A stretch of DNA of 64,000 bases from Desulfosporosinus youngiae DSM 17734 (GTDB taxonomy: Bacteria; Bacillota; Desulfitobacteriia; Desulfitobacteriales; Desulfitobacteriaceae). Position 1 is the stretch's first letter. Each line of letters opens with the position of its first letter. The notes under the pieces were generated by a model. It searched no databases, was not told where the DNA came from, and saw only the letters and a program-made list of their open reading frames with translations. Location: positions 248,001-312,000 of the forward strand of contig NZ_CM001441.1 in the NCBI RefSeq assembly GCF_000244895.1, given 5' to 3'. The position numbers and the translations under genes are program-made. Positions 10,915 through 20,796 of the stretch are shown in pieces.

Positions 10915-10950
10915 ACCGTTGACAGGCTGGATACTCATATGGCAGGTTTT

Positions 10951-10992
10951 GGAATTGCTTGTTAGATGCTGCAGCAAGCAATTCCTTGTATA
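10951..10992 (+). terminator. Hairpin upstream of rpsL
   Basis: GGAATTGCTTG (10951-10961) is perfectly complementary to CAAGCAATTCC (10975-10985), an 11-pair stem with a 13-base loop, followed by TTGTATATT. It could be a partial terminator after the L7Ae gene or a leader structure of the rpsL-rpsG-fusA transcript. No good promoter was found after it, so read-through seems required. Confidence 0.5.
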
Positions 10993-11020
10993 TTGATTTC
11001 ATTAGAAAGGAGGCAGAGAC

Positions 11021-11440
11021 ATGCCGACAATTAATCAACTGATCCGTAAGGGACGTGCGACACTAGAACAAAAATCTACAGCTCCGGCTTTGCAGTGGGG
11101 ATACAACTCACTTAAACGTAAGCAATATCCCTCAGGAGGTTCTCCGCAAAAACGAGGAGTTTGTACTAGGGTATATACAACAACACCGAAGAAGCCTAAC
11201 TCGGCACTTCGAAAAGTTGCTCGTGTGCGTTTGACTAATGGACTTGAGGTAACCACCTATATCCCCGGAATCGGACACAACTTGCAAGAACACTCTGTGG
11301 TTCTCATCCGTGGAGGTCGTGTTAAAGACATCCCGGGTGTGCGTTATCACGTTATTCGTGGCGCATTAGATACTACCGCAGTACAAAAACGCGCGCAAGG
11401 GCGTTCAAAATATGGTGCAAAACGTCCCAAGAAAGCCTAA
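11021..11440 (+). CDS. rpsL: Ribosomal protein S12
   Basis: S12 sits at the decoding centre and controls fidelity. The protein has 139 residues, longer than the about 124 of E. coli because of an extra segment after the N-terminus ([20 protein letters not shown]). The streptomycin-determining loops are wild type: [15 protein letters not shown] with lysine at the classical position, and [17 protein letters not shown] follows AAAGGAGGCAGAGAC. First gene of the str group rpsL-rpsG-fusA-tuf. Confidence 0.97.
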   Translation: MPTINQLIRKGRATLEQKSTAPALQWGYNSLKRKQYPSGGSPQKRGVCTRVYTTTPKKPNSALRKVARVRLTNGLEVTTYIPGIGHNLQEHSVVLIRGGRVKDIPGVRYHVIRGALDTTAVQKRAQGRSKYGAKRPKKA

Positions 11441-11486
11441 GACAGGCCTTCGGATTTTTAAAATATGACACAAAGGAGGTTGCCAA

Positions 11487-11957
11487 ATGCCACGTAAAGG
11501 ATATGTTGCGAAACGCGATGTTCTGCCAGATCCGATTTACAAGAATCAAACTCTGACTAAGTTCATCAATCAAATTATGTTGGATGGTAAAAAGGGAACG
11601 GCAGAAGCTATTTGCTACGGCGCATTTAATATGATTCAGGAAAAGTCTGGTAAAGACCCTCTTGAAGTTTTCAGTACTGCGCTAAAGAATGTTATGCCGG
11701 TATTGGAAGTAAAGGCTCGCCGTGTTGGTGGAGCGAATTATCAAGTTCCTATTGAAGTACGTGCAGAACGCCGTACAACCCTAGCTCTGCGCTGGCTTGT
11801 TGCCATGGCGCGTAAGCGCGGCGAAAAGACCATGGAAGAGAGAATTGCCGGAGAATTACTTGATGCCTCTAACAATACTGGAGGTTCTGTCAAGAAAAAA
11901 GACGATATGCATAAAATGGCTGAAGCGAATAAAGCTTTTGCGCATTACAAATGGTAA
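11487..11957 (+). CDS. rpsG: Ribosomal protein S7
   Basis: S7 nucleates assembly of the 30S head and contacts mRNA at the E site; in E. coli it is the autorepressor of the str operon. The 156-residue protein starts [18 protein letters not shown] and carries the typical [20 protein letters not shown] and [11 protein letters not shown] segments, ending [13 protein letters not shown] follows AAAGGAGGTTGCCAA. It is 46 bases after rpsL and 39 bases before fusA. Confidence 0.97.
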   Translation: MPRKGYVAKRDVLPDPIYKNQTLTKFINQIMLDGKKGTAEAICYGAFNMIQEKSGKDPLEVFSTALKNVMPVLEVKARRVGGANYQVPIEVRAERRTTLALRWLVAMARKRGEKTMEERIAGELLDASNNTGGSVKKKDDMHKMAEANKAFAHYKW

Positions 11958-11996
11958 TTTGAGACACACTGATTTTGACAGAAAGGGGGATTCTCA

Positions 11997-14075
11997 ATGG
12001 CAAGACAATTTTCACTAGAGAATACACGTAATATTGGAATCATGGCTCATATTGACGCAGGTAAAACAACAACTACAGAGCGTATCCTTTTTTATACCGG
12101 ACGTGTGCACAAAATTGGTGAAGTTCATGATGGCGCTGCGACAATGGACTGGATGGTTCAGGAGCAAGAGCGTGGTATAACCATTACGTCTGCTGCTACC
12201 ACCTGTCAGTGGAGAAACAATCGTATCAATATCATTGACACACCAGGGCACGTGGACTTTACTGTAGAAGTGGAACGTTCTCTGCGTGTACTTGACGGTG
12301 CTGTAGCTGTATTTTGTTCGGTCGGTGGCGTTGAGCCCCAATCAGAGACTGTTTGGCGTCAAGCGGATAAATACAAAGTCCCGAGGATCGCATTTATTAA
12401 CAAAATGGACCGACTGGGCGCCGATTTCTTCCGTGGAGTTTCTATGATCTCTGATCGGTTGGGTGCGAACCCAGTTCCGCTCCAAATACCGATTGGGGTT
12501 GAGGATAGCTTTAAGGGAATTGTTGATTTGGTGACTATGTCAGCTGTGGTTTATACAGATGATTTAGGCACTACAGCAGAACACAATGCGATCCCTGAAG
12601 ACTTAGTCGAACTAGCTAACGAGTATCGTGAGAAACTGATTGAAGCAGTGGCTGAAACCAGCGAAGAACTCATGATGAAGTATCTGGAAGGGGAAGAACC
12701 CACAGAACAAGAAATCCGCGACGGTATACGCCGTGGGGTTATCGGGAACAAATTTATTCCGGTTATTTGTGGTTCTTCATTCAAGAACAAAGGAGTACAG
12801 CCGTTACTTGACGCTGTTGTTGATTATATGCCGTCGCCCTTGGATGTACCGCCGATTAATGGAGTACATCCGGATAGCGGAGCAGAAGATCACCGGACAG
12901 CATCAGATGGAGAGCCGTTCTCCGCATTAGCCTTTAAAATTATGGCAGACCCCTTCGTAGGAAAACTCGCTTTTTTCCGGGTCTATTCTGGAGTATTAAG
13001 TGCAGGTTCGTATGTCTTCAACTCAACTAAAGGCAAACGGGAGCGCATTGGACGTATACTTCAGATGCACGCTAACCATCGTGAGGAAATCACAGAGGTG
13101 CGTTCGGGTGATATCGCTGCTGCAGTCGGACTGAAGGATACCTCCACAGGAGATACACTGTGTGACGAGAAGTCTCCAATCATCCTGGAAAAGATGGTGT
13201 TCCCAGAACCTGTTATCTCGGTATCGATTGAACCTAAGACGAAAGCAGACCAAGAAAAAATGGGTGGAGCTCTCGGTCGTTTGGCTGAAGAAGATCCGAC
13301 CTTTAGAATGCACACGGACACTGAAACTGGTCAGACAATCATCGAAGGAATGGGTGAACTTCACCTCGAGATTATCGTTGACCGCTTGCAGCGCGAATTC
13401 AAAGTGCAATGTGATGTAGGACGTCCGCAGGTTGCTTATAAAGAAACCATTCGGCGCTCGGTTAAAGCAGAAGGAAAGTTCGTACGTCAATCTGGTGGCC
13501 GTGGTCAATACGGTCATTGCTGGGTTGAGTTGGAACCTCTTGAAGCCGGCAGCGGTTTTGAGTTCGTCAACAAAGTGGTCGGAGGTGTTATTCCGAAAGA
13601 ATACATTAATCCGATTGGTGCCGGCATTGAAGAGGCCATGCAAAATGGTATTCTGGCTGGATATCCGGTTCTCGATATGCGTGCAACGGTCTATGATGGC
13701 TCATACCATGATGTAGACTCTTCAGAAATGGCCTTTAAGATTGCCGGATCGATGGCCTTTAAAGCAGGAGCGCTAAAAGCTGATCCTGCGATCATCGAGC
13801 CGATTGAGAAAATTGAAGTAACTGTTCCTGAGGAATATATGGGTGACGTCATTGGAGATATTAGCTCACGCCGCGGACGAATTGAAGGAATGGAAGCACG
13901 AGGCAATACTCAGGTTGTGCGCGGATATGTTCCGCTGTCCGAAATGTTCGGCTATGCAACTGACCTGCGTTCAGCAACTCAAGGACGTGGAGTCTATGTG
14001 ATGCAGTTCGACCACTATGAAGAGGTTCCCAAAGCCATTGCGGATGGCATTATTGCCAAGCGCCAAGGGTCATAG
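11997..14075 (+). CDS. fusA: Elongation factor G
   Basis: This ribosomal translocase GTPase has 692 residues. G-domain motifs are clear: [14 protein letters not shown] (P-loop), [10 protein letters not shown] (switch I), [20 protein letters not shown] (G3) and [10 protein letters not shown] (G4). Domains II-V follow, including the domain IV loop region with [15 protein letters not shown] and the domain [18 protein letters not shown]. No truncation or duplication is seen. ATG follows AAAGGGGGATTCTCA. It belongs to the str transcript, with tuf about 100 bases later. Confidence 0.98.
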   Translation: MARQFSLENTRNIGIMAHIDAGKTTTTERILFYTGRVHKIGEVHDGAATMDWMVQEQERGITITSAATTCQWRNNRINIIDTPGHVDFTVEVERSLRVLDGAVAVFCSVGGVEPQSETVWRQADKYKVPRIAFINKMDRLGADFFRGVSMISDRLGANPVPLQIPIGVEDSFKGIVDLVTMSAVVYTDDLGTTAEHNAIPEDLVELANEYREKLIEAVAETSEELMMKYLEGEEPTEQEIRDGIRRGVIGNKFIPVICGSSFKNKGVQPLLDAVVDYMPSPLDVPPINGVHPDSGAEDHRTASDGEPFSALAFKIMADPFVGKLAFFRVYSGVLSAGSYVFNSTKGKRERIGRILQMHANHREEITEVRSGDIAAAVGLKDTSTGDTLCDEKSPIILEKMVFPEPVISVSIEPKTKADQEKMGGALGRLAEEDPTFRMHTDTETGQTIIEGMGELHLEIIVDRLQREFKVQCDVGRPQVAYKETIRRSVKAEGKFVRQSGGRGQYGHCWVELEPLEAGSGFEFVNKVVGGVIPKEYINPIGAGIEEAMQNGILAGYPVLDMRATVYDGSYHDVDSSEMAFKIAGSMAFKAGALKADPAIIEPIEKIEVTVPEEYMGDVIGDISSRRGRIEGMEARGNTQVVRGYVPLSEMFGYATDLRSATQGRGVYVMQFDHYEEVPKAIADGIIAKRQGS

Positions 14076-14172
14076 GAGAGGTTCGAGGCGCGAGGCACGA
14101 ATTTTGGAAATCCTTGCTTCGTAACCTCCCTGAATTATATCAGTTTTAAAGTATATTAAAGGAGTGAAAAAA

Positions 14173-15375
14173 ATGGGAAAAGCTAAATACGAACGTACAA
14201 AACCTCATGTTAACGTAGGAACCATTGGTCACGTTGACCATGGTAAAACCACTACCACAGCAGCAATCACTAGTGTCCTTTCTAAAGTTGGTGGCGCTGT
14301 TGCTACAGCGTTTGACCAAATCGACAAGGCTCCTGAAGAGCGTGAGCGTGGAATTACCATTTCCACAGCACACGTGGAGTATGAGACCGAAAATCGTCAC
14401 TATGCTCACGTGGACTGCCCGGGACACGCTGACTATGTTAAAAACATGATCACTGGTGCAGCTCAAATGGACGGTGCGATTCTCTGTGTTTCAGCAGCTG
14501 ACGGCCCCATGCCGCAAACCCGTGAACACATTCTTTTGGCTCGTCAAGTAGGTGTTCCAAGTATCGTTGTCTGGCTTAACAAAGTAGATATGGTTGATGA
14601 CGCTGAGTTAATCGAACTTGTTGAGATGGAACTTCGTGAGCTTTTGACTGCTCAAGAGTATGATGGTGACAATACTCCTATCATTCCTGGTTCCGGATTA
14701 AAGGCACTTCAATGTGGGTGCGGCAGCCGTGACTGTGAGTGGTGCGGTAAGATTTGGAACCTCATGGATGCTGTAGATGCTTATATTCCTACCCCAGCGC
14801 GTGATACTGACAAGCCTTTCTTAATGCCCGTCGAGGACGTTTTCACAATTACCGGTCGTGGTACTGTTGCTACAGGTCGTGTTGAGCGTGGAGTCGTTAA
14901 AGTTGGAGATGAAGTTGAAATCGTTGGTTTGTCCGATACTGCTCGCAAAACCGTCGTAACCGGCGTCGAAATGTTCCGCAAACTTCTTGACCAAGCTCAA
15001 GCAGGGGACAACATTGGCGCACTTTTACGTGGTGTTGAGCGTAAAGACATTGAACGCGGACAAGTTTTAGCTAAGGCTGGCTCGATTAAACCGTTTACCA
15101 AGTTTACTGGGGAAGTATATGTTCTAACTAAAGAAGAAGGTGGCCGCCATACTCCTTTCTTCCATAACTATCGCCCACAATTCTACTTCCGTACAACGGA
15201 CGTAACTGGTGTTATCACTCTTCCGGAAGGCACTGAAATGGTTATGCCTGGAGACCGTGTAACGATTGAAGTTGAACTTATTACTCCAATCGCTATGGAA
15301 GAAGGACTCCGTTTTGCTATTCGTGAGGGTGGCCGTACCGTTGGTTCAGGTATCGTTGCAAAAATCGCAAAATAA
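14173..15375 (+). CDS. tuf: Elongation factor Tu
   Basis: EF-Tu delivers aminoacyl-tRNA to the ribosome. The start at ATG 14173 follows AAAGGAGTG and gives 400 residues ([20 protein letters not shown]). An in-frame GTG at 14164 lies inside the ribosome binding site and is rejected. GTPase motifs are [28 protein letters not shown] and NKVDMVDD. Oddity: at residues about 181-191 the protein reads [16 protein letters not shown], four cysteines (C181, C183, C188, C191) in a short insertion where E. coli has GDAEWEAKI. This resembles a metal knuckle. Only one tuf copy is in the window. Confidence 0.98.
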   Translation: MGKAKYERTKPHVNVGTIGHVDHGKTTTTAAITSVLSKVGGAVATAFDQIDKAPEERERGITISTAHVEYETENRHYAHVDCPGHADYVKNMITGAAQMDGAILCVSAADGPMPQTREHILLARQVGVPSIVVWLNKVDMVDDAELIELVEMELRELLTAQEYDGDNTPIIPGSGLKALQCGCGSRDCEWCGKIWNLMDAVDAYIPTPARDTDKPFLMPVEDVFTITGRGTVATGRVERGVVKVGDEVEIVGLSDTARKTVVTGVEMFRKLLDQAQAGDNIGALLRGVERKDIERGQVLAKAGSIKPFTKFTGEVYVLTKEEGGRHTPFFHNYRPQFYFRTTDVTGVITLPEGTEMVMPGDRVTIEVELITPIAMEEGLRFAIREGGRTVGSGIVAKIAK

Positions 15376-15396
15376 TTTAGGCTTATTGACTTAATT

Positions 15397-15426
15397 ATGA
15401 CGAGAGGAAGATCTTCCTCTCGTCAT
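15397..15426. terminator. Perfect 30-bp palindrome after tuf
   Basis: The sequence from ATGACGAGAGGAAGA to TCTTCCTCTCGTCAT is a perfect 15-pair palindrome with no unpaired loop bases, 21 bases after the tuf stop. No T run follows (TAATGGG), so it is not a classical intrinsic terminator. It may stabilise the 3' end, block exonucleases, or act as a protein-binding site. Confidence 0.55.
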
Positions 15427-15607
15427 TAATGGGTGGCTGGCAGCAACCAGATTATGGACTTAATTAGTTTATAGGCACATGGTTTCTAGGGTCATGCTAT
15501 CTAATTTCCGGAATGGCGTAAAAGGTTGCTGGGCAAGTGACTCCGCTTGGCCAGGGAATTTTTGCGACCGAAACCCGTAGAACGGGAATATAAGGAGGCA
15601 ATATTAA

Positions 15608-15913
15608 ATGAGCCAAAAGATTAGAATTCGGCTTAAAGCATTTGATCACAAGACACTTGACCAATCAGCAGAACGTATCGTTGAAACAGCTAAAAGAACG
15701 GGCGCTCAGGTCAGTGGACCAATCCCCCTGCCTACTGAGAAAAGCATTTACACCATTTTGCGTTCTCCCCATGTCAATAAAGATTCACGGGAACAATTTG
15801 AGATGCGAACTCATAAACGACTGATTGACATTCTCGAACCAACCCCTAAAACAGTGGATGCACTTATGCGGTTAGATTTACCAGCGGGTGTGGATATCGA
15901 AATTAAGTTGTAA
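15608..15913 (+). CDS. rpsJ: Ribosomal protein S10
   Basis: S10 is a 30S head protein that also acts in NusB-NusE antitermination. It has 101 residues, [20 protein letters not shown], with the [26 protein letters not shown] loop region and the ending [14 protein letters not shown] follows TAAGGAGGCAATATTAA. Unusually, a possible promoter and a structured leader lie between it and rplC, so rpsJ may be transcribed with tuf apart from the rest of the S10 cluster. Confidence 0.97.
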   Translation: MSQKIRIRLKAFDHKTLDQSAERIVETAKRTGAQVSGPIPLPTEKSIYTILRSPHVNKDSREQFEMRTHKRLIDILEPTPKTVDALMRLDLPAGVDIEIKL

Positions 15914-15944
15914 TTAGCTATAATTGGGGTAGCAAAACGTTTTG

Positions 15945-15958
15945 TTTTGTGATATACT
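15945..15958 (+). promoter_or_regulatory. Possible extended -10 promoter for the rplC operon
   Basis: TGATATACT near 15950-15958 has a TGN extension directly before TATACT (15953-15958). No good -35 lies 17 bases upstream (TAGCAA). Transcription would begin just before the structured leader at 15970. The promoter is inferred from this match alone. Confidence 0.5.
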
Positions 15959-15966
15959 ATCGTTAT

Positions 15967-16085
15967 GTTTGTTGGGCGAAACACCCGGGAGCGTGGAGTT
16001 GCTTCCGAGCGGACCCCAACATTGTAAATAAAATAACGCTCTCGTGCTCTAGAGAAATCTAGTGCACTTCAAAGCGTTCAGGAGG
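15967..16085 (+). ncRNA. Structured leader between rpsJ and rplC
   Basis: TGTTGGG (15970-15976) pairs with CCCAACA (16015-16021), enclosing a GC-rich region. A second element has outer AACGC (16035-16039) and GCGTT (16074-16078). Inside it lies a hairpin, GTGC-T-CTAGA (16044-16053) with TCTAG-T-GCAC (16058-16067), capped by GAAA, a GNRA tetraloop. The rplC ribosome binding site (AGGAGGTGG, from 16080) follows immediately. Its form and place suggest an r-protein autoregulatory leader. I do not recognise a named family for it at this site. Confidence 0.6.
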
Positions 16086-16093
16086 TGGCATTC

Positions 16094-16723
16094 GTGTCAA
16101 AAGGAATTTTAGGTAAAAAAATTGGTATGACTCAGGTTTTTACAGCTGAAGGACGTGTGGTTCCGGTTACTGTCGTCGAAGCGGGTCCTTGCCCGGTAGT
16201 ACAGAAGAAAACGATTGCAACAGATGGCTACAACGCTATCCAAGTGGGCTTTTCTATCCTTCGAGATGGCTTGAGTAATAAGCCGCGAAAGGGGCATTTC
16301 CAAAAGGCTTCCCTTAAGCCAATGCGATATGTTCGTGAGTTTCGGGTTGACGATGTCGATAGCTATGAAATTGGACAAGAAGTTAAGGCGGATTTGTTCG
16401 CAGCTGGAGACAAGGTTGATGTTGTAGGTACTTCTAAAGGGAAAGGGTTTGCGGGTATGATTAAACTTCATAACGCAAGTCGTGGACCGATGGCACATGG
16501 TTCCAAGTATCATCGTCGTTCGGGTTCCCTTGGCGCGAAAGGCCCGGCTCGAGTTTTCAAAGGGCGTGTCCTGCCGGGACGTATGGGCGGTGACCGAATT
16601 ACTGTACAAAACCTGGAAGTGATCCGGGTTGATGCGGATAAAAACTTGATCTTGATTAAAGGTGCTGTCCCTGGAGCGAAAAAGTCGTTGCTCATTCTGA
16701 AGCCTTCTGTCAAGGCGAAGTAA
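16094..16723 (+). CDS. rplC: Ribosomal protein L3
   Basis: L3 is one of the assembly-initiating proteins of the 50S subunit, reaching to the peptidyl transferase centre. GTG 16094, 8 bases after GGAGG, gives [20 protein letters not shown] and 209 residues; an upstream in-frame GTG at 16085 lies within the ribosome binding site. The conserved central loop is seen in [20 protein letters not shown] and [17 protein letters not shown]. It opens the large S10/spc/alpha run, perhaps controlled by the leader just upstream. Confidence 0.97.
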   Translation: MSKGILGKKIGMTQVFTAEGRVVPVTVVEAGPCPVVQKKTIATDGYNAIQVGFSILRDGLSNKPRKGHFQKASLKPMRYVREFRVDDVDSYEIGQEVKADLFAAGDKVDVVGTSKGKGFAGMIKLHNASRGPMAHGSKYHRRSGSLGAKGPARVFKGRVLPGRMGGDRITVQNLEVIRVDADKNLILIKGAVPGAKKSLLILKPSVKAK

Positions 16724-16746
16724 CACTGAGAAAGGAGGAATAAGCA

Positions 16747-17370
16747 ATGCCGAAGGTTCAAGTATTAAATATGCAAGGCGCAGCTGTCGGAGAAATTGAA
16801 CTCAGTGAAAATGTGTTTGGAATTACTCCGAATGTCCACGTTCTTCACTCAGCAGTTGTCTCGCAATTAGCGGGAGAAAGACGAGGAACTCAGTCTGCTT
16901 TGTTGCGCGGTGAAGTGCGCGGAGGTGGACGCAAACCCTGGCGTCAAAAAGGAACAGGTCGTGCACGTTCTGGTAGCACGCGCTCTCCATTGTGGAGGGG
17001 CGGCGGTATAATCTTTGCACCTAAGCCACGTAAATATGGTTTTAAATTACCCAAGAAAGTCCGTCGATTGGCGTTGTACTCGGCACTCTCTTCGAAAGTT
17101 ATGGAGCAACAACTGATTGTCCTTGATGCTTTAAGTATTAGTGAGGCAAAAACTCGGGAGATCGTAAAAGTTCTCAAAGCTCTTAATATTGACAAGAAGG
17201 CCATGATTGTGATGGATAATGCAGATGAGGCAGTGCTTCGTTCCGCGCGTAATATCGAGGGTGTAAAGGCAATAGATGTTGCTGGAATGAATGTTTACGA
17301 CTTATTGCATCACGATATTCTTGTGATGACCAAAGATGCCGTAACAAAAACAGAGGAGGTGTTAGCGTAA
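16747..17370 (+). CDS. rplD: Ribosomal protein L4
   Basis: L4 is a 50S protein lining the exit tunnel; in E. coli it represses the S10 operon. It has 207 residues, with the tunnel loop RGGGRKPWRQKGTGRARSGS followed by TRSPLWRGGG. It starts ATG 16747 (MPKVQVLNMQGAAVGEIELS) behind AAAGGAGGAATAAGCA. The stop overlaps the rplW start by one base (TAATG at 17368-17372), which suggests translational coupling. Confidence 0.97.
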   Translation: MPKVQVLNMQGAAVGEIELSENVFGITPNVHVLHSAVVSQLAGERRGTQSALLRGEVRGGGRKPWRQKGTGRARSGSTRSPLWRGGGIIFAPKPRKYGFKLPKKVRRLALYSALSSKVMEQQLIVLDALSISEAKTREIVKVLKALNIDKKAMIVMDNADEAVLRSARNIEGVKAIDVAGMNVYDLLHHDILVMTKDAVTKTEEVLA

Positions 17371-17657
17371 TGCGCGACGCACGTGATGTCCTCAAAAGTC
17401 CGGTGATCTCAGAGAAATCCGTAGGACTTGTTGAAGAAAATAAATACACCTTCTGGGTAGATCCTGCTGCGAACAAAATTGAAATTAAAGCTGCGGTAGA
17501 AAAGATGTTTAAAGTATCAGTGGTTGAAATCCGTACATTATCCGTTAGAGGAAAAATGAAACGGGTTGGAAAATACCTTGGTAAGACACCGAACCGCAAA
17601 AAAGCGATCGCTACGCTTAAAGCTGGAGATAAGATTGAAAACTTCGCAGGCCTGTAA
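17370..17657 (+). CDS. rplW: Ribosomal protein L23
   Basis: L23 surrounds the tunnel exit and is a docking site for trigger factor and SRP. The 95-residue protein starts MRDARDVLKSPVISEKSVGL, with VNEENKYTF-like VEENKYTFWVDPAANKIEIK and the KRVGKYLGKTPNRKKAIATL segment. ATG overlaps the rplD stop, and the ribosome binding site (GAGGAGGTG) lies inside rplD. Confidence 0.96.
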   Translation: MRDARDVLKSPVISEKSVGLVEENKYTFWVDPAANKIEIKAAVEKMFKVSVVEIRTLSVRGKMKRVGKYLGKTPNRKKAIATLKAGDKIENFAGL

Positions 17658-17690
17658 GCAGCTTGAAGCAAAGGAGGATAAAGAAGACCT

Positions 17691-18518
17691 ATGGCAATAA
17701 AGACGTTTAAACCAACCTCTCCAAGTCGTCGGAATATGACAGTTTCGGCATTTGAAGAGATTACGAGAACTGAACCTGAACGCTCTTTAGTTAAATCATT
17801 AACTAAAAAAGCAGGCCGTAATAACGACGGTCGGTTGAGTGTGCGCCATAAAGGTGGCGGTCATAAACGAAAGTATCGCGTCATTGACTTCAAGCGTAAT
17901 AAGGATGGAATTCCTGCTCGTGTAGCGAGTATTGAGTACGATCCTAACCGCTCTGCAAATATCGCGTTACTATACTACCAAGATGGTCTGAAAACCTATA
18001 TCTTAGCCCCAAATGGATTAAAGGTTGATCAAATGGTGGTTTCCGGTCCGGATGCTGATATCAAAGTCGGTAACGCATTGCCGCTCCAGAATATTCCGGT
18101 CGGTACTTTGTTACACAATATTGAGATGAAACCTGGCAAGGGAGCTCAGATGGTTCGCTCAGCCGGTGGATCAGCTCAATTGATGGCTAAAGAGGGTTCC
18201 TATGCAACTCTAAGACTTCCCTCGGGCGAAATGCGCATGATCCGTATTGAGTGCCGTGCAACCATCGGTGAAGTGGGAAATCTTGATCATGAGAATATTA
18301 ACATCGGTAAGGCTGGAAGATCGCGCTGGATGGGTGTTCGTCCTACTGTTCGTGGTTCGGTAATGAACCCTTGTGACCATCCACACGGTGGTGGTGAAGG
18401 TCGTAACTCAATCGGTCGTAACCCAGTTACTCCTTGGGGAAAACCTGCACTGGGAGCAAAAACCCGCAAGAAGAAAAATCCGTCGAATCGCTTTATTGTG
18501 AAGCGGCGCAGTAAGTAG
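17691..18518 (+). CDS. rplB: Ribosomal protein L2
   Basis: L2 is required for subunit association and peptidyl transfer. It has 275 residues, [20 protein letters not shown], with [20 protein letters not shown] and the highly conserved [15 protein letters not shown], where the histidine of the GGGEGR region is retained. ATG 17691 lies about 13 bases from AAGGAGG, a slightly long spacing. The C-terminus [17 protein letters not shown] is normal. Confidence 0.97.
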   Translation: MAIKTFKPTSPSRRNMTVSAFEEITRTEPERSLVKSLTKKAGRNNDGRLSVRHKGGGHKRKYRVIDFKRNKDGIPARVASIEYDPNRSANIALLYYQDGLKTYILAPNGLKVDQMVVSGPDADIKVGNALPLQNIPVGTLLHNIEMKPGKGAQMVRSAGGSAQLMAKEGSYATLRLPSGEMRMIRIECRATIGEVGNLDHENINIGKAGRSRWMGVRPTVRGSVMNPCDHPHGGGEGRNSIGRNPVTPWGKPALGAKTRKKKNPSNRFIVKRRSK

Positions 18519-18536
18519 TCGAAAGGAGGCCCATGA

Positions 18537-18818
18537 ATGAGCAGATCTCTGAAAAAAGGACCTTTCGTCGAATCTCGTTTACTCAAACGTGTAGAAGCGA
18601 TGAACGAAACTGGTGACAAACGTGTCATTAAGACTTGGTCCAGACGCTCAACAATTTTCCCGCAAATGGTCGGACTAACCATTGCAGTTCACGATGGACG
18701 AAAACATGTTCCGATTTATGTTACAGAAGACATGGTTGGGCATAAACTTGGAGAGTTTTCGCCTACTCGCACCTATAAGGGCCATGCTGGCAGCGAAAAA
18801 TCCAGCGGCTTACGATAA
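18537..18818 (+). CDS. rpsS: Ribosomal protein S19
   Basis: S19 is a 30S head protein contacting S13 and the A-site region. It has 93 residues, starting [20 protein letters not shown] with [20 protein letters not shown] and [12 protein letters not shown]. The in-frame start is ATG 18537; ATG 18533 is out of frame. The ribosome binding site AAAGGAGG overlaps the intergenic space after rplB. Confidence 0.97.
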   Translation: MSRSLKKGPFVESRLLKRVEAMNETGDKRVIKTWSRRSTIFPQMVGLTIAVHDGRKHVPIYVTEDMVGHKLGEFSPTRTYKGHAGSEKSSGLR

Positions 18819-18839
18819 TTCGAGAGGAGGTTAAGGCAC

Positions 18840-19181
18840 ATGCAAGCAAAAGCAGTGGCAAAATATGTACGTATCTCTCCTCGTAAGGTGCGCCAAGTTG
18901 TCAACTTGATCCGAGGTAAAAAGGTCAGTGATGCTTTCGCAATCCTTCAGTTTACACCTAATGGTTCCACTGATGATGTGACCAAGGTGCTGAAGTCTGC
19001 GGTCGCAAATGCAGGGCATAATTATGATATGAATGCTGACGAGCTGTATATTACTGAAATATGTGTGGATCAAGGACCGACTTTAAAACGCATCAAGCCT
19101 CGGGCTATGGGACGTGCTGACCAAATCCGGAAACGGACAAGTCACATTACTGTAGTTGTAGGCGAGAAGAAGGAGGGCTAA
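18840..19181 (+). CDS. rplV: Ribosomal protein L22
   Basis: L22 lines the exit tunnel together with L4. It has 113 residues, [20 protein letters not shown], with [20 protein letters not shown] and the tunnel hairpin [20 protein letters not shown], which has no insertion and no macrolide-type deletion. ATG follows GAGAGGAGGTTAAGGCAC. rpsC starts 3 bases after its stop. Confidence 0.97.
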   Translation: MQAKAVAKYVRISPRKVRQVVNLIRGKKVSDAFAILQFTPNGSTDDVTKVLKSAVANAGHNYDMNADELYITEICVDQGPTLKRIKPRAMGRADQIRKRTSHITVVVGEKKEG

Positions 19182-19184
19182 ACT

Positions 19185-19847
19185 GTGGGTCAAAAGGTTA
19201 ATCCCAAAGGCCTCCGCGTCGGAATCATCCGGGACTGGGAAAGCCGTTGGTATGCAGACAAGAACTACATGGAACTTCTTCACGAGGATTTGAAGATTCG
19301 TGAGTTCGTTAAAAATAAACTAAAACAAGCTGGATGTCCGAAAGTTGAAATCGAGCGGGCGGCTAGTCGTGTTAAAGTATCTGTTTATGCTGCGAAACCC
19401 GGCATTGTTATCGGACGTGGTGGGGCAGAAGTTGAAAACTTACGCAAACAACTTGAAGCCATAACCGGCAAGCAAGTAGCTGTAAATATCGTAGAAATTA
19501 AAAAACCTGAACTCGACGCTCAATTAGTCTCAGAAAATATTGCACTACAACTCGAAAAGCGTGTCTCCTTCCGTCGGGCCATGAAGCAAACCGTGGGCAG
19601 GACAATGAGACAAGGCGCTCTAGGTATCAAAATACAATGCAGCGGTCGTTTGGCTGGAGCCGAAATTGCCCGAACCGAATGGTATCATGAAGGAAAAGTA
19701 CCCCTTCACACCTTGCGTGCAGATATTGAGTACGGATTTGCCGAAGCCAATACCACGTACGGAAAAATTGGTATTAAGGTTTGGATCTATAAAGGTGAGG
19801 TTCTTCCCGCCAAAAAGGCCGTCGCTCAGGTGGAAGGAGGAAACTAG
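19185..19847 (+). CDS. rpsC: Ribosomal protein S3
   Basis: S3 forms part of the mRNA entry channel. The protein has 220 residues and starts at GTG 19185 ([20 protein letters not shown]) behind AAGGAGGGCTAAACT. The KH-type domain carries [20 protein letters not shown], and the C-terminal domain includes [20 protein letters not shown]. The next gene begins directly after its stop. Confidence 0.97.
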   Translation: MGQKVNPKGLRVGIIRDWESRWYADKNYMELLHEDLKIREFVKNKLKQAGCPKVEIERAASRVKVSVYAAKPGIVIGRGGAEVENLRKQLEAITGKQVAVNIVEIKKPELDAQLVSENIALQLEKRVSFRRAMKQTVGRTMRQGALGIKIQCSGRLAGAEIARTEWYHEGKVPLHTLRADIEYGFAEANTTYGKIGIKVWIYKGEVLPAKKAVAQVEGGN

Positions 19848-20285
19848 ATGTTAGTCCCAGCCAGAGTGAAACATCGTAAACAACATCGTGGCCGCTTAAC
19901 AGGTAAGGCTACACGTGGAAATAAAATTACGTTTGGTGAATTTGGTCTTATGGCATTAGAAGCAGGCTGGATTACAAATCGTCAAATTGAGGCAGCTCGT
20001 ATTGCTATGACCCGTTATATTAAACGTGGTGGTCAAGTTTGGATTAAGATTTTCCCGGATAAGCCTATTACGGCTAAACCTGCTGAAACACGTATGGGTA
20101 GTGGTAAAGGTTCTCCGGAATATTGGGTAGCAGTGGTAAAACCAGGCCGTGTAATGTTTGAATTAAACGGCGTAACGGAGGAACAAGCTCGTGAGGCTTT
20201 ACGTCTTGCCATGCATAAGCTTCCTGTAAAGTGCAAGTTCGTTTCCCGTGCAGATCAAGAAGGAGGTGACGCAAATGAAAACTAA
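19848..20285 (+). CDS. rplP: Ribosomal protein L16
   Basis: L16 organises the A-site tRNA binding pocket on the 50S subunit. It has 145 residues, [20 protein letters not shown], with [20 protein letters not shown] and the basic [20 protein letters not shown] loop containing the usual modified-arginine region. ATG follows the rpsC stop with no gap (TAGATG). Its 3' end overlaps rpmC by 11 bases. Confidence 0.97.
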   Translation: MLVPARVKHRKQHRGRLTGKATRGNKITFGEFGLMALEAGWITNRQIEAARIAMTRYIKRGGQVWIKIFPDKPITAKPAETRMGSGKGSPEYWVAVVKPGRVMFELNGVTEEQAREALRLAMHKLPVKCKFVSRADQEGGDANEN

Positions 20286-20478
20286 AGATTTCCGAGACCT
20301 GACAGATGAAGAAGTGCTAAAGGAAATCGACGAGTTCAAAACAGAACTGTTTAATTTGCGTTTCCAGTTGGCAACGGGACAACTAGATAACCCGATGCGA
20401 ATTCGTGAAGTCCGTAAAGGAATTGCGCGCGGTAAAACAATTCTTCGTGAACGTGAGCTAAAGATTGAACGTGCCTAA
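20275..20478 (+). CDS. rpmC: Ribosomal protein L29
   Basis: L29 is a tunnel-exit protein next to L23. ATG 20275, behind AAGGAGGTGACGCAA inside the end of rplP, gives 67 residues: [20 protein letters not shown], then [20 protein letters not shown] and [18 protein letters not shown] longer in-frame start at 20248 lies before the ribosome binding site and is rejected. Confidence 0.95.
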   Translation: MKTKDFRDLTDEEVLKEIDEFKTELFNLRFQLATGQLDNPMRIREVRKGIARGKTILRERELKIERA

Positions 20479-20501
20479 GATGAGAAAGGAGGCATTTTAA
20501 C

Positions 20502-20762
20502 GTGGAAAGAGCCCAACGAAAAATTCGGTCCGGCAAAGTTATCAGCGACAAGATGAATAAAACGGTCGTTGTAGCAGTTGAGATCACGGAGAGTCACCCG
20601 ATCTATAAAAAGTCGATTACTCGCACGAAAAATTATAAGGCTCATGACGAGAACAATGATGCCCGCATCGGGGATACGGTTACAATCATGGAAACTCGTC
20701 ACTTGAGTAAGGATAAGTGCTGGCGCTTAGTTGAGATAACTGAGAGATCAATTGCTCTCTAA
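20502..20762 (+). CDS. rpsQ: Ribosomal protein S17
   Basis: S17 is a primary 16S rRNA-binding protein of the 30S body, with an OB fold. GTG 20502 behind AAAGGAGGCATTTTAAC gives 86 residues ([20 protein letters not shown]). Family features are [20 protein letters not shown] and the [20 protein letters not shown] segment, ending [13 protein letters not shown]. Confidence 0.96.
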   Translation: MERAQRKIRSGKVISDKMNKTVVVAVEITESHPIYKKSITRTKNYKAHDENNDARIGDTVTIMETRHLSKDKCWRLVEITERSIAL

Positions 20763-20796
20763 TCTTTGATATTTAGTTCGGAAGGGGGTCAATGGA

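Noticed and set aside
10919-10941. TTGACA upstream of rpsL as a promoter
   Set aside because: No -10-like hexamer lies at 16-18 bases; the only TA-rich hexamers are 5 and 11 bases away.
13023-13643. 206-codon minus-strand frame within fusA
   Set aside because: Antisense to a highly conserved coding region; no ribosome binding site and no recognisable protein.
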